Assembly: GCF_034702125.1 (NCBI RefSeq)
Contig: NC_085870.1
Location: 4,436,753-4,500,752 of the forward strand
Length of the DNA: 64,000 nucleotides
Source of the DNA: Engraulis encrasicolus
Taxonomy: Eukaryota > Chordata > Actinopteri > Clupeiformes > Engraulidae
Reading direction: 5' to 3'
Positions 1 through 10,203 of the stretch are shown here, piece by piece. How positions within the stretch are numbered: position 1 is the stretch's first letter; each line of letters opens with the position of its first letter. The position numbers and the translations under genes were made by a program. The notes below the pieces were generated by a model. It did not search any database, had not been told where the DNA came from, and worked only from the letters and a program-made list of their open reading frames with translations.

Positions 1-119
1 GTCTTAAAGGATTAACAACAGCTGCTGAGTGCTTTTTTACTGGTTTTATAATGTTGTGGTGATTCTTTGTGCATTTTAGATGATGGACTGTTTCTTATTA
101 CCTTCGCCAGAAGGTTATG

Positions 120-945
120 TTTTGACCGCTGTGTATTTATTTATTTATTTATTATTTATTTGTGAATATGTTTGTTTGTTTGTTTGTACTTCATATAACT
201 CAGACAGAACTGAGCCGATTTTTATGAAATTTAGTGGGATGATTGGTCATGACCCAAGGAACAATCGATTCGTTTTTGGGAGTGATTGGGTCAAAGGTCA
301 AAGGTCAAGGTCAAAATGTTTGTTTGTACTTCGTATAACTCAGACAGAACTGAGCCGATTTTTATGAAATTTAGTGGGATAATTGGTCATGACCCAAGGA
401 ACAATCGATTAGTTTTTGGGAGTGATTGGGTCAAAGGTCAAAGGTCAAGGTCAAGGTCAAAAACGTACATTGAGCCGATTTTTATGATATTTAGTGGGAT
501 GATTGGTCATGACCCAAGGAACAATCGATTACTTTTTGGGAGTGATTGGGTCAAAGGTCAAAGGACAAGGTCAAGGTCACGAAAAGGTCAAAAACGTAAA
601 TTGAGCCGATTTTTATGAAATTTACTGGGATGATTGGTCATGACCCAAGGAACAATCGATTACTTTTTGGGAGTGATTGGGTCAAAGGTCAAGGTCAAGG
701 TCACGAAAATGTCAAAAACGTTTTTCTTTGCCAAGCACTATATGCCAGAACAACGTGTGCATGCGGAATTGAATAAGAGGTCAACACTGGGCCAAAAATG
801 TAATATTACGATATTCCGGTCCGATTTCAATGAAACTGACACCAAAATTTGGAGAATGTTATGCCACACACTCTGAAGATGGCCAGAAAAAAATAAGTGG
901 CGTAGGCGAAGGTTTGCGCTCTACCGAGTGCCCATTCTAGTTTCT
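120..945. repeat. Minisatellite-like repeat, about 4 units, with a single-copy tail
   Basis: Units beginning TGAGCCGATTTTTATGA start at 211, 351, 471 and 601, so the period is about 120-140 bp. Each unit ends in runs of GGTCAAAGGTCAA. From about 720 to 945 the sequence is single copy and reads like the rest of an interspersed element. The open frames here are repeat translations, not genes. I do not recognise the element with certainty. Confidence 0.75.
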
Positions 946-1035
946 TATCTATGTTAAGCTCTAATTTATGTGTTTGTCTTGTCTTGCTGTTATGTGCTGT
1001 GTGGATGGGTCAGGTGCACTCATCTTCCCTCTACG

Positions 1036-1047
1036 AGATTAATAAAG

Positions 1048-1087
<40 letters not shown>

Positions 1088-1107
1088 GTTCTCTCTCACT
1101 CTCTCTG
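1036..1107 (+). repeat. Retroelement-tail-like GATTAATAAAG + (TC)n abutting a receptor exon
   Basis: GATTAATAAAGT followed by a long (TC)n tract ends directly against receptor coding sequence at 1108. The same GGATTAATAAAGT(CT)n module occurs twice inside the 5' side of receptor 2 (from about 8425 and 8543). An AATAAA box followed by a microsatellite is typical of fish non-LTR retroelement 3' ends. The tract contains no AG, so it supplies no normal 3' splice site here. Confidence 0.6.
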
Positions 1108-1354
1108 GTGGCGGTCTTCACCACGCGCAACACGCCCGTCAACCTGGCCGGCATGGCCATCGAGCGCTACATCGCCATCTGCGAGCCGCTGCGCCACGCC
1201 CAGATCTGCACCATCCGCCGCACCTACCTGCTGATCGGCCTCATCTGGCTGGTGTCCGTGGTGCCCGACATCACAGACCTCTTCGTCACGCTGGCCACCG
1301 AGCCCATCGACTTCTTCCACACCGCCGTCTTCTGCATACGCCCCAACATCTTCA

Positions 1355-1356
<2 letters not shown>

Positions 1357-1428
<72 letters not shown>

Positions 1429-2041
1429 TCTGGCTGTGGCTCAATATATATGCGTATGTAAGTGTGTGCTATGATTAATACTGCACAACACCCAGTTGTA
1501 TAATGTGTATGGTGTATTTTGTATTTATGCATGCTGCCGGATGCATTCTTATTCTCCAGGATTAATAAACCTTACTCAGGGCCGGATTTAGATGGCCCGG
1601 GGCCCCTAGGCTACTGCCTGCTGTGGGGCCCCCCCTGGAAGGCAAATGTTGCAACAAAATTACTTAGTGCCATAATTACGAGCTAGGAATTAAAGGGGTA
1701 TGCCACTATTTTGGGGCTTAATACAGTTAAAATCGTTGGCCAGGGTTTATAAAGGTGGTAAAGTGTCTTATTTTTCATGTAAGCCGTTGTCTTGCTTTAT
1801 GACAAGTTAAAAGAGGGAGCATGTCGCTAAGCTAGTGAAAGTCAGCGACATATTCCCTTATTTTTCATGTTAAGCGTTGGCTTTAAGACAAGTTAAAAGA
1901 GGGAATATGTCGCTAAGCTAATGAAAGTCAATGGATCTGTGTAGCATTGTAGCATGCTACACGGATCCATTGACTTTCACTAGCTTAGCGACATGTTCCC
2001 TCTTTTAATCCTGCCCTGACAGTACTCTACCCTCTACTAAG
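1357..2041 (+). other. Private intron of receptor 1, starting in a (GT)n tract
   Basis: The putative donor is the first GT of a roughly 70-bp (GT)n microsatellite (1357-1427); the acceptor is CTCTACTAAG at 2041. Inside are a CAGGGCCGG hAT-like terminus near 1579 and a fold-back element at about 1692-2012, whose arms include CTAGCTTAGCGACAT. The four other receptors in the window have no interruption at this codon position. Confidence 0.5.
1692..2012. mobile_element. Fold-back MITE (GGGGTATGCCACTATTTTGG family)
   Basis: An inverted-repeat element with TTAAAAGAGGGA...TCGCTAAGCTAGTGAAAGT on one side and ACTTTCACTAGCTTAGCGA...TCCCTCTTTTAA on the other. It has an internal partial duplication. A second, incomplete copy is at 3516-3680. 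Confidence 0.65.
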
Positions 2042-2520
2042 GACCCCGTGCTGCTGTATAAGCGCCAGGCGTTCGACGCCCTCTACTTCTCGCTGGTCTT
2101 CATCACGCTGGTCTTCACCTACCTGAGCATCATGTGTGCGGCGCGGGGGGCCATGGCCACGGATGCGCGCTCGGCGCAGCGTGCCCGCAACACCATCCTC
2201 TTGCACGGGGCGCAGCTGCTCATGTGCATGCTGTCGTACATCTCCCCCAGCGTGGACAGGGTCATCGCACAGGCGTTCCCCAGCCACCTGCTGGAGATAC
2301 GCTACGCCAACTACCTGATCGTCTACATCGCGCCGCGCTTCCTGAGTCCCATCATCTACGGGGTCAGGGACACCAAGTTCCGCAAGTACCTCAGGAGGTA
2401 CTTCGTGTGCCGCCGCGCAGCGCGGTGGAGCTCGGAGGTGCAGCACGAGGACACTGCTGAGGACAAAATGGTGTAGGCCTTGTTGTAGGCGGTCTGTCTG
2501 AAGCACTTATAAGCACTTAA

Positions 2521-2870
2521 AGGTACACTGTGCAGGAAATGGTCAAAAAAAGGTACTGCAACTATGCTGCTCATTGAAACTGGGTTGCCTATAGCCAAAT
2601 TTGATATTTTTATGAAAGTGAACTAATATTTTTTAGTATGGTCCAAGAACAGTCATTTTTGCTGCTAAAAATGGCTATTTCTGGAAATTCAAAATGGCGG
2701 ACTATGGAGAGTATCCCCCTTTGCATGTCAGAAAAGTCAAAATTTTTCAGTCATGAAGAATACTTTGAATTTTGATGGTGGTGGTAAGTATTCATGAAAA
2801 AAGGTAACATTAGTGAATGGGTAGCTTGGACTCTGGAAATAAACAACTAAAAATCTTACACAGTGTACCT
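2521..2870 (-). mobile_element. TTAA-flanked MITE, family A, copy 1
   Basis: It is bounded by TTAA at 2517-2520 and 2871-2874. The terminal inverted repeats are AGGTACACTGTG / CACAGTGTACCT, with AGGGACACTGTG in other copies. The length is 350 bp. Orientation is set by the arm that reads CAGGAAATGGTCAAA. TTAA targets and this terminus suggest a piggyBac-type non-autonomous element; that assignment is inference. Confidence 0.8.
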
Positions 2871-2874
2871 TTAA

Positions 2875-3700
2875 GCACTTAAGCACAGCCAGTGCTTCGC
2901 AACCTATTTTTGAATTAATGTCACCTGAACCACATCATAAGACTTGGAACGCCCCGTTGACTTCCTCAATGCCCCCCTTAGTTTAAAAAAATAAAATAGA
3001 CTAATGCACCCCAATGGTAGGCTAACTAAGCACCGCCCCCTCTACACTGTATTCTTCTCAATGCTCCCCAGGGGGGCTGTAGAGCCCCCGTTGAGAAACT
3101 CTACACTACACTAACACTACATGTGCCCATGTAGGCCTATATGCATAGGCTCATTTACAAGAGCAACATGGAAACAAGTTGGGCTCTTTTTTTTTAATTA
3201 TGTTCATTAAAATATTATATTTCTGATTATTACTACGTACATATCGTTGTACACTGTCAATAAAAAAATATAAACTCGGATATACGTCCTGTTTTTTGTG
3301 TACTGGCTTGGTTATTTGGATGTGTGCAACTACGTCAATAAATTCATCTGTGTACTGTCTGCAAAATACCAAGTCAACATGAGATAAAATAATGTGTGCG
3401 AAGTAATTCATAGAATGAAAGCGAAACAGCTTATAAAATGTGAGCAATATAAATAATGTCAAGAAAAGGTTAATGTCACCTCTGCTGTAACCACTGTTCA
3501 CATGTAATATCTTATTAAAGGGGTGTGTCACTATTTTGGGGCTTAATACAGTTAAATCGTTGGCCAGGGTTTATAAGGGTCTTATTTTTCATGTTAAGCA
3601 TTGTCTTGCTTTAAGACAAGTTAAAAGAGGGAGTATGTCGCTAAGCTAGTGAAAGTCAATGGATCCGTGTAGCATGTAGCAGCAGAGAAAAAGCAGAGAT

Positions 3701-3774
<74 letters not shown>

Positions 3775-4411
3775 ATGTTTAGGCATAAATACAACTGGCC
3801 ATAACTGGTCCATTAAGATTCATGTGGCGTGAATGACCCAAACAGAAATCAAAACAGATTCATCTTTCTCACACTCTCCAAACATACTCAAGGAGATTGT
3901 GTGACGATATTCAATATACAAGCATAAATCAAGCCTGTAAAAAGGTATTGATTTAAATTTTTAAGAGGTTGCTTCATATTTGCGTCAAGCCAGAGGAATT
4001 GCAGTAGACTTTGGCTATCTATTCTGACCTAAAAAGGCAAAGTGCAGTAACTACACATTTTATAGAAAATCAGTTTATACTGAAAATGGTCATTATAACA
4101 CCTCCGTTATCTTGTGACAAAGAGTTATGGTCCAAATGTGCCCCGTTTTACAAATTTTGCTATGTCAACTTTGCAGTAGCAATATCCAACCTAATATCAA
4201 GGCTCTGAATGCATTTTTCTGTTTCACTGTTGGCGTAGTTACTGCACTTAGCCTTTGGCTATTTATTGCTTGACAGTAATAGACAGGACAAAGCAGAAAT
4301 GATAGTAGATGGAAAATGAAATACTGTCATGTGTCATACGTATGTCCTGATGTACGTAGGCCTCTCTAGGCTATTGTCAAAAGCTTGTTGAATATCTTGA
4401 GCTTTCTTTAA
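2875..4411. other. Non-coding interval
   Basis: No gene seen. It contains the partial fold-back copy at 3516-3680, a pure (AG)n microsatellite at 3707-3771, and AT-rich unique-looking DNA. Confidence 0.6.
3707..3771. repeat. (AG)n microsatellite
   Basis: About 32 uninterrupted AG dinucleotides following the fold-back copy. Confidence 0.95.
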
Positions 4412-4736
4412 AGGGACACTGTGTGAGATTTTTAGTTGTTTATTTCCAGAATTCATGCTGCCCATTCACTAATGTTACCTTTTTCATGAATACTTACCAC
4501 CAGCATCAAATTCTAAGTATTCATTATGACTGGGAAAATTGCACTTTTCATACTTGAAAAGGGGGATCTTCTCCATGGTCCGCCATTTTGAATGTCCAAA
4601 AATCGCCATTTTTAGCTGCAAAAATTACTGTACTTGGACCATACTAGAAAATGTTTGTTTATTACTTTGTAAACTTTCATGTAAAGATCAAATTTGGCAA
4701 TAGGCAGCCCAGTTTCATTTCCTGCACAGTGTCCCT
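4412..4736 (+). mobile_element. TTAA-flanked MITE, family A, copy 2
   Basis: TTAA at 4408-4411 and 4737-4740, with termini AGGGACACTGTG and CACAGTGTCCCT. It lacks the roughly 28 bp (GAGCAGCAT...TGACC) present near the 3' end of other copies, so it is an internally deleted member. Confidence 0.85.
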
Positions 4737-6122
4737 TTAAAGATTCTGCTTCAGCTAAGCGGAATCTTAAAATCCACCATTATCAGGAATCAAACCCATA
4801 GCTTTGTCCATTAACAGTTATAAAAGCTGAAATTTTTACAAGCTTGTAACAGCATGATATGAGTGTACATTGGGCAGCAAAAAAACATCACATGATGAAT
4901 AGGCCTCGGTGATCTGAAAAACTAAAGATACAATATAGTTGAATTAAATACAAAAATACAAAATAGAAATTAAATCTATGGAGACATGGATTTTACTGTA
5001 CACTATTGATATTTACATTTTTCATGTCGATTGTAAATCTAGCCATCAACAACAACACAGAGGCAGCTGAGAAAGCGTCCAGATGGCTCTGGCTGAGGAG
5101 GGGAGAGAGGTGGTCCGATCAGCCCTGGTCGGGTCGCCTGGTCGAGGGTGTCTGTTGTAAGACCCGAAACACCCAGTGACTCCAGGAGACAACACTGATT
5201 ATGTGTCCGAGTCAGTGCATCTGGTTGATGTTTGCAAAACTACTGTCTAGCGCAGTTTCAGGATGACATGATGAATTCAGTTGAGACCACACTGTATGTT
5301 GCATGTTCCCCTGTAGTTCTCCTGTCACCTGTAGAGGGAGGTCATGAAGCATCAAGCATATAAAAGACACAGCTAGCAACTCATCAAGCCCAGTCAGGTT
5401 ACACTGACTGAGGTAAAGCAGGCTATGTTACCCTATCTATGTAATGTCTTTTATCAATGCTGTGTGTCTCTGCTCTGAAACGCATCAGTGTATTTATTAC
5501 ACTGTGAACCAACTAACCTGACTTATTATATATAATTCAAGATATGCTACAATCAGGGCCGTAATGAGACATTTTCAAATACAGAGGTCAAATATTGCGT
5601 GCTGTACTGCATACTGTAGGCCTACATTTAGAATGCTTCTTCAGTCTCAAGATTGTTTTCATTAATCATTGTCTTGAGGATAAATGGGGGTGGCGTATAC
5701 TTATTATTCTGCTATGTTGGGACTGCAATGTTACAAGAAAAGCAAAATAAAAAACCCAACTAGTTATCTCCTTGTCTGTGCCCTCTTGACTGCCCTTTCC
5801 GTGGGGACAAACACCATCGAACGGAACAGTTATATCACTTTTCATAGATAAATTTGACATTTCTGAGAAAAAATACAGAGGACATGACCTCTGTGTCCTC
5901 AATGGTAGTTACGGCCATGGCTACAATGAAACTAAGTGAAGCAAGTTGGAATATATGAATCATTCATCTAAATTGAATTGGAATTAATTAAATAGTCCTT
6001 GTTGGCTCTACCAGCAAAAAGCATGGGACTTTTGAGCTTGTATTTTCTGCTGTATGTGTCCAGACAGGCACGGTACCTTAATGTGATATTCAGGAGAAGA
6101 GAATAAGTGTAGAGAGGATCAC

Positions 6123-6314
6123 TGGCTACGTTTACATGACTGTTTTAATTCCTAATTAATAATTCAGAATTAAATAGTGGTGTAGTTTGCTTTGATCTTT
6201 CATTTAATTCCGAGTTTAGAAGTGTTTACATAATATTTTCAAAGCGGAATGAAGCTTTATTTAGAACTAAATGGAGTTAATTCCGAATTAAACGTCTCGT
6301 GTAAAAGTAGCCAT
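6123..6314. mobile_element. Fold-back MITE, GGCTACGTTTACATGA ends
   Basis: Imperfect terminal inverted repeats of the GGCTACGTTTACATG type bracket AT-rich sequence with internal AATTCCGAATTAA arms. It has no coding capacity. Confidence 0.6.
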
Positions 6315-6448
6315 TCTGTCGTCAGAGTAAACCCTACAGAATGTCACCTATTTCCTCTTCATCAGCACTTCTTTAGGATCTCATCACTTCCTAATTGACC
6401 TACCTGATGATTTGTGTGCCTCTGTTGATGTGTGTGATATGTTGATCT

Positions 6449-6553
<105 letters not shown>

Positions 6554-7225
6554 TAATAATGGTTTAAAATGTGTATTTACTGAGGTGTTTTTTTCACTCT
6601 TACTAGTCTGCATAGTTTCTGTTGTACTTTCTACAAATCTTCATCGGTATTAATGGGATCCATTTGTGTTGCTGCCACTGTTCCAATTCACTTGAGGCTT
6701 TACCAGATTGTAAATGATGTGGCACTCGTCACCTGACAGGAGTTGAATGTCTTGCTTCATACTTATACACGCAGCTTCCTTTGACCTATCTCCTGTGCAC
6801 TTTGTATTTGAAGAGTTCAGATGCAAAACCCCCTAAGTGCCTTTTCAGAAAATAATCTTAATTCATTTTTATTTAATACAAAGCTATCAAATTGCATAAT
6901 TTTTAATTTTAATTATGTAATAGAACTATTTATATGTATTATCAAGTACATGAATGTAAACCAAACCAACAACGGGGTTCTCTGAAAATATAGAAGTGCA
7001 GGTCTTCAGAAATGGAGTTAGGGGGTTTTGCATCTGAACTCTTCATTTGCACGCTTGTGATTTTGGCTTGATTATGTCCTCTTTTGAAAGTCGCTTTGGT
7101 TATAAAGCGTCTGCCAAATGCAATGCAATGTAATGTAATGTAATATATCACTAAAACAAACAACAGTATGTCTTTAACAGTCTCACTTGTGCTACATTTC
7201 CACAGGACGCCCACTGTATTCCGCC

Positions 7226-8432
7226 ATGAACTCCACGTTCGACCCTTCCTCCTCTTCCTCTTCCTCCTTCTCCTCCTCCTCCATGCCCATGCCACTGGCA
7301 GCAAACCTCAGCTCAGTCGTCCAGACGGTAAAAACACCTGTGTTATTTTCTTATTATCTTATTATTATCGCTATTATTTTTACCTGTGTTATTTTAAATC
7401 TTAACCGATTACGCTTTGGACATGACCATTCTACAACACTCTGTGAAGCGTCCTTGGGTGTTTTGAAAGGCGCTATATAAAACGAAAGTATTATTATTAT
7501 TATTATTCTGGTGACAGTAAGGTTATCACTGAGGCTCTGCACTACAGAGGTTAAAGAATAGTAATTACCTCCATTTCAGATAACATTTGGCCCCACTCTA
7601 ATTAATCAATTAATGTTAATTTTACCTTTTGGTCAGTGTAACATTAAACTTAACATTTAAAGTTAACAGTGTAATATTAACCTTAATTCTCAATACTCAA
7701 TTCTACTCAATGTGAAAAAATATTGAAGACTGTCACTTGTGGCCCCTGGCGCTTTACACTAGCAATATGCAATATATTTCACACTGACTTTTGACTCCAC
7801 TATCACAGTCATTTTGACTCTCCACAGTGTTGAAAATACTCATATCAAGAGTTATATAAGTTTACTCTGGAAATTGAACACCCCATTTTTTTTTTTACTT
7901 CACTGTGCAGCCCCTGTGTGTTGTAAATATTCTATCCAGAGTTACAGTACATAAGTTAAAGTGACACTGTGTGAGATTTTTAGTTGTTTATTTCCAGAAT
8001 TCATGCTTATCCTTTCATTAATGTTACCTTTTTCATGAATACTTACCACCACCATCAAATTCTAAGTATTCATTATGACTGGGAAAATTGCACTTTTCAT
8101 ACATGAAAAGGGGGATCTTCTCCATGGTCTGCCATTTTCAATTTCCAAAAACAGCCATTTTTAGCTGCAAAAAAGACTCTACTTGGACCATACTAGAAAA
8201 TATTTGTTTACTACTTCGTAAACTTTCATGTAAAGATCAAATTTGGCAATAGGCAGCCTAGTTTCAATGAGCAGCATTGCAGTACCCTTTTCGACCATTT
8301 CCTGCACAGTGTACATTTAAGATAAGTTTTGAACCCCCCATTTTCTTTTTTGTACTCCGCAGCCCCTGTTTCCGCGAGACAGCTTCGGCGCGGCGCTGGC
8401 CAAGAACATCGTGTCCATGCTGGGGATTAATA

Positions 8433-8474
<42 letters not shown>

Positions 8475-9412
8475 GCACAGCCCCTGTTTCCACGGGACAG
8501 CTTCGGCGCGGCGCTGGCCAAGAACATCGTGTCCATGCTGGGGATTAATAAAGTCTCTCTCTCTCTCTCTCTCTCTTTCTTTCTCTCTGCACAGCCCCTG
8601 TTTCCGCGGGACAGCTTCGGCGCGGCGCTGGCCAAGAACATCGTGTCCATGCTGGTGTGGCTGGCCCTCACGGTCATGAACTGCAGCATGGTACGCGCCT
8701 TCCTGCGCCACAGCGTCTTCTACGAGGACCCGCGCTACGTCATGTTCATCGCCATGGTGCTGAACGACACGCTGCAGCTGGCGCTAGTCACGGCGCTCTA
8801 CGTGGTCAGCTACGCCTTCTCGCGCATCCACGCCGGCGTCTGCAGCGTGCTGATCGTGGCCGCCACCACCACCACGCGCGCCACCCCGCTCATCCTGGCC
8901 GGCATGGCGGTGGAGCGCTACGTCTCCATCTGCTTCCCGCTGCACTACGGCCACATGTGCACGCTGGGACGCACGCTCTGGCTCATCCTGGGCGTCCTGG
9001 CGCTCACCTCGGCCGTGCCGCTGACCGACCTCTTCATCACGCTGGCCACGCGCCCGCCCAACGTCCACTTCCGCGCCGCCATCTTCTGCGACCACTCCAT
9101 CGTGTTTGCGGGCGAAGCCATCTACATCAAGAACTGCATCGTGGACACAGTGTACCTGTCCTTCGTCTTCCTCACCATCGTCTACACCTACGTGAAGATC
9201 ATGCTGGCGGCGCGCGCGGCGGCCTCCACGGACTACGTGTCGGTGCACCGCGCGCGCAACACGGTGCTCCTGCACGGCGTGCAGCTCCTGCTGTGCATGC
9301 TGGCCTTCGTGGTGCCGTCCATGCAGGTGTCGTAAAATTTTATTCTTATATGATTCTTATGTAGATTCCTGCATGTACATGTATATGCAGGAATATAGAT
9401 GTATAGGTATGT

Positions 9413-9446
<34 letters not shown>

Positions 9447-10026
9447 CCAGTTGTGAAAGTATTGTATTCTGTGCTTGAGTGTGAGGGTCTGTCAGCTGAG
9501 GTGGGGCCAAGCTAATTAGCATGTGTAAAGTATCTGGCCCTGGGTGGGCCAAGAGCTATAAAGGCCTAGGGATGCCACTAGGAATCGGGCTTGTTAACTA
9601 GAGATATCAGAGAGAATGATGTCTCTCGCTAAGACGTTCCCGGTTCCACTATGGAGCAGTAATAAAAAAATCTGCAGAAATTCACCGTACCAAAAGTGCC
9701 TGTCTGACATTAACAAGAAAAACTCCACACAGGCGCCGCTCATCCGGCTGTTCCCCATGCACCACCTGGAGATCCGCTACGTCAACTTCCTGCTCGTCTA
9801 CATCATCCCGCGTTTCCTGAGCCCCATGATCTACGGCTTCCGCGACGAGAAGTTCCGGCGCTACTGGCTGCAGCACCTCCTCCGCACCTGCCGCCAAGGA
9901 GGCCGCGGGGGGGCCAAGAGGGTCAGGCCGGGTCGGGGTGGCGGGGGTCAGGGTGGGGGTGGGGGTGCGGGTGGTGCGGCTGGTTTTAAAATGGCGAGCA
10001 AGCTGGGAGAGCCTCTCAGGTCCTAG
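7226..10026 (+). CDS. Odorant receptor, or131-2-like, three coding exons (receptor 2)
   Basis: A 7-TM odorant receptor predicted to act at the ciliary membrane of olfactory neurons. Exon 1 (7226-7327) starts MNSTFDP, with an N-glycosylation site and a poly-Ser stretch; it follows an acceptor (CACAG at 7205) and ends ACG|GTAAAA. Exon 2 (8595-9326) begins [17 protein letters not shown] and holds TM1 to TM6, with [13 protein letters not shown] after TM3 and [14 protein letters not shown] in TM6. Exon 3 (9733-10026) holds TM7 ([13 protein letters not shown]) and a Gly-rich tail. All junctions are phase 0; the product is 375 residues. The exon 2 start exists in three tandem copies (8363, 8481, 8595). 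Entry at 8595 gives a standard TM1, entry at 8481 stays in frame with a (Leu-Ser)n insertion, and entry at 8363 shifts frame. The exon 2/3 intron is an LTR insertion; spliced out, loop 3 keeps the same length as in receptor 1. If it is not spliced, translation stops two codons after Gln (TAA), losing TM7. Confidence 0.75.
7411..7508 (+). repeat. Non-LTR retroelement 3' tail ending (ATT)n
   Basis: AAAGGCGCTATATAAAACGAA followed by (ATT)n is the usual 3' end of fish RTE/L2-like elements. It lies in intron 1 of receptor 2. Confidence 0.55.
7960..8316 (+). mobile_element. TTAA-flanked MITE, family A, copy 3
   Basis: TTAA at 7956-7959 and 8317-8320. It sits in intron 1 of receptor 2, ending about 45 bp upstream of the first of the three competing exon 2 acceptors. 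Confidence 0.85.
8363..8594 (+). repeat. Two extra tandem copies of the receptor 2 exon 2 acceptor edge
   Basis: Copies start at 8363 and 8481; the third (8595) continues into the gene. Each copy is about 62 bp of exon start (CCCCTGTTTCCGC... to TCCATGCTG), then GGGATTAATAAAGT, then a (CT)n tract ending in an AG acceptor (CTCTCTGCACAG before copies 2 and 3; ACTCCGCAG before copy 1). Unit lengths are 118 and 114 bp. The CT tract of the retroelement-like tail doubles as a polypyrimidine tract. Confidence 0.9.
9328..9729 (+). mobile_element. Solo-LTR-like element acting as intron 2 of receptor 2
   Basis: It begins TGTCGTAAAA and ends ACTCCACA, flanked by CAGG on both sides (9324-9327 and 9730-9733). 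It contains a TATA-like GAGCTATAAAGG near 9550 and GTAATAAAA near 9659, in the order expected for an LTR. The predicted intron is 9327-9732: the last G of the left CAGG plus the LTR's TG make the GT donor, and the right CAGG supplies the CAG acceptor. A CTGAC branch-like motif lies about 25 nt before the acceptor. A related copy is at 43039-43375. Confidence 0.8.
9415..9443. repeat. (AT)n tract inside the LTR-like intron
   Basis: A short (AT)n run at the same relative place as a shorter run in the 43039 copy, so it belongs to the element. Confidence 0.8.
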
Positions 10027-10044
10027 ACATTGATGCACAGAGAA

Positions 10045-10046
<2 letters not shown>

Positions 10047-10085
<39 letters not shown>

Positions 10086-10203
10086 CACACACACGCACAC
10101 ACGCACACACACAACCACACACACACACACACACACACACCTGCAACCTCACACACACACAAACACACGTGCACGCATGCAAGCATGCACGCACGCACGC
10201 ACA
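10047..10203. repeat. (CA)n compound microsatellite
   Basis: CA repeats with ACGC interruptions, starting about 20 bp after the receptor 2 stop codon and therefore probably in its 3' UTR. Confidence 0.95.

Larger units (their letters stand above)
1108..2476 (+). pseudogene. Odorant receptor, or131-2-like, 5'-truncated, two exons (receptor 1)
   Basis: This is a class A 7-TM odorant receptor fragment. Exon A (1108-1356) carries the end of TM3 through extracellular loop 2, including MAIERYIAICEPL and the HAQICT motif of the or131-2-like family. Exon B (2042-2476) carries TM5 to TM7, with LLHGAQLLMCMLSY in TM6 and PRFLSPIIYGVRD in TM7, and ends at TAG. Joining 1356 to 2042 is phase 0 (IFK|DPV) and gives 27 residues between the loop-2 FC and TM5 SLVF, exactly as in receptor 2, so the interruption is intron-like (AAG|GTGTGT ... 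CTAAG|GAC). TM1 to mid TM3 is missing: a TTAATAAAG(TC)n tail replaces it and gives no AG acceptor. An open frame continues upstream to an ATG at 970 through (Leu-Ser)n, which I do not believe is receptor. It is probably a pseudogene, unless the 5' part lies before the window. Confidence 0.7.

Noticed and set aside
180..720. A regularly repeated block that could suggest a CRISPR-like array or coding repeat protein
   Set aside because: Units are 120-140 bp with no short constant repeat and unique spacer structure, and frames change between units; it is a minisatellite in a vertebrate-type genome.
970..1107. An ATG-initiated N-terminus for receptor 1 with (Leu-Ser)n
   Set aside because: It is a translation of a retroelement tail and CT microsatellite, with no similarity to receptor TM1-TM3.
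1357..2041. Receptor 1 intron as another copy of the LTR introner
   Set aside because: AAGG flanks both sides, but the interior does not align with the two LTR copies and does not end in CA; AAG|G context is expected at any splice junction.
8657..9364. Arg/Ala/His-rich overlapping frames on both strands of the receptor and kcns1 exons
   Set aside because: They are shadows of GC-rich coding exons in other frames, with no recognisable domain.
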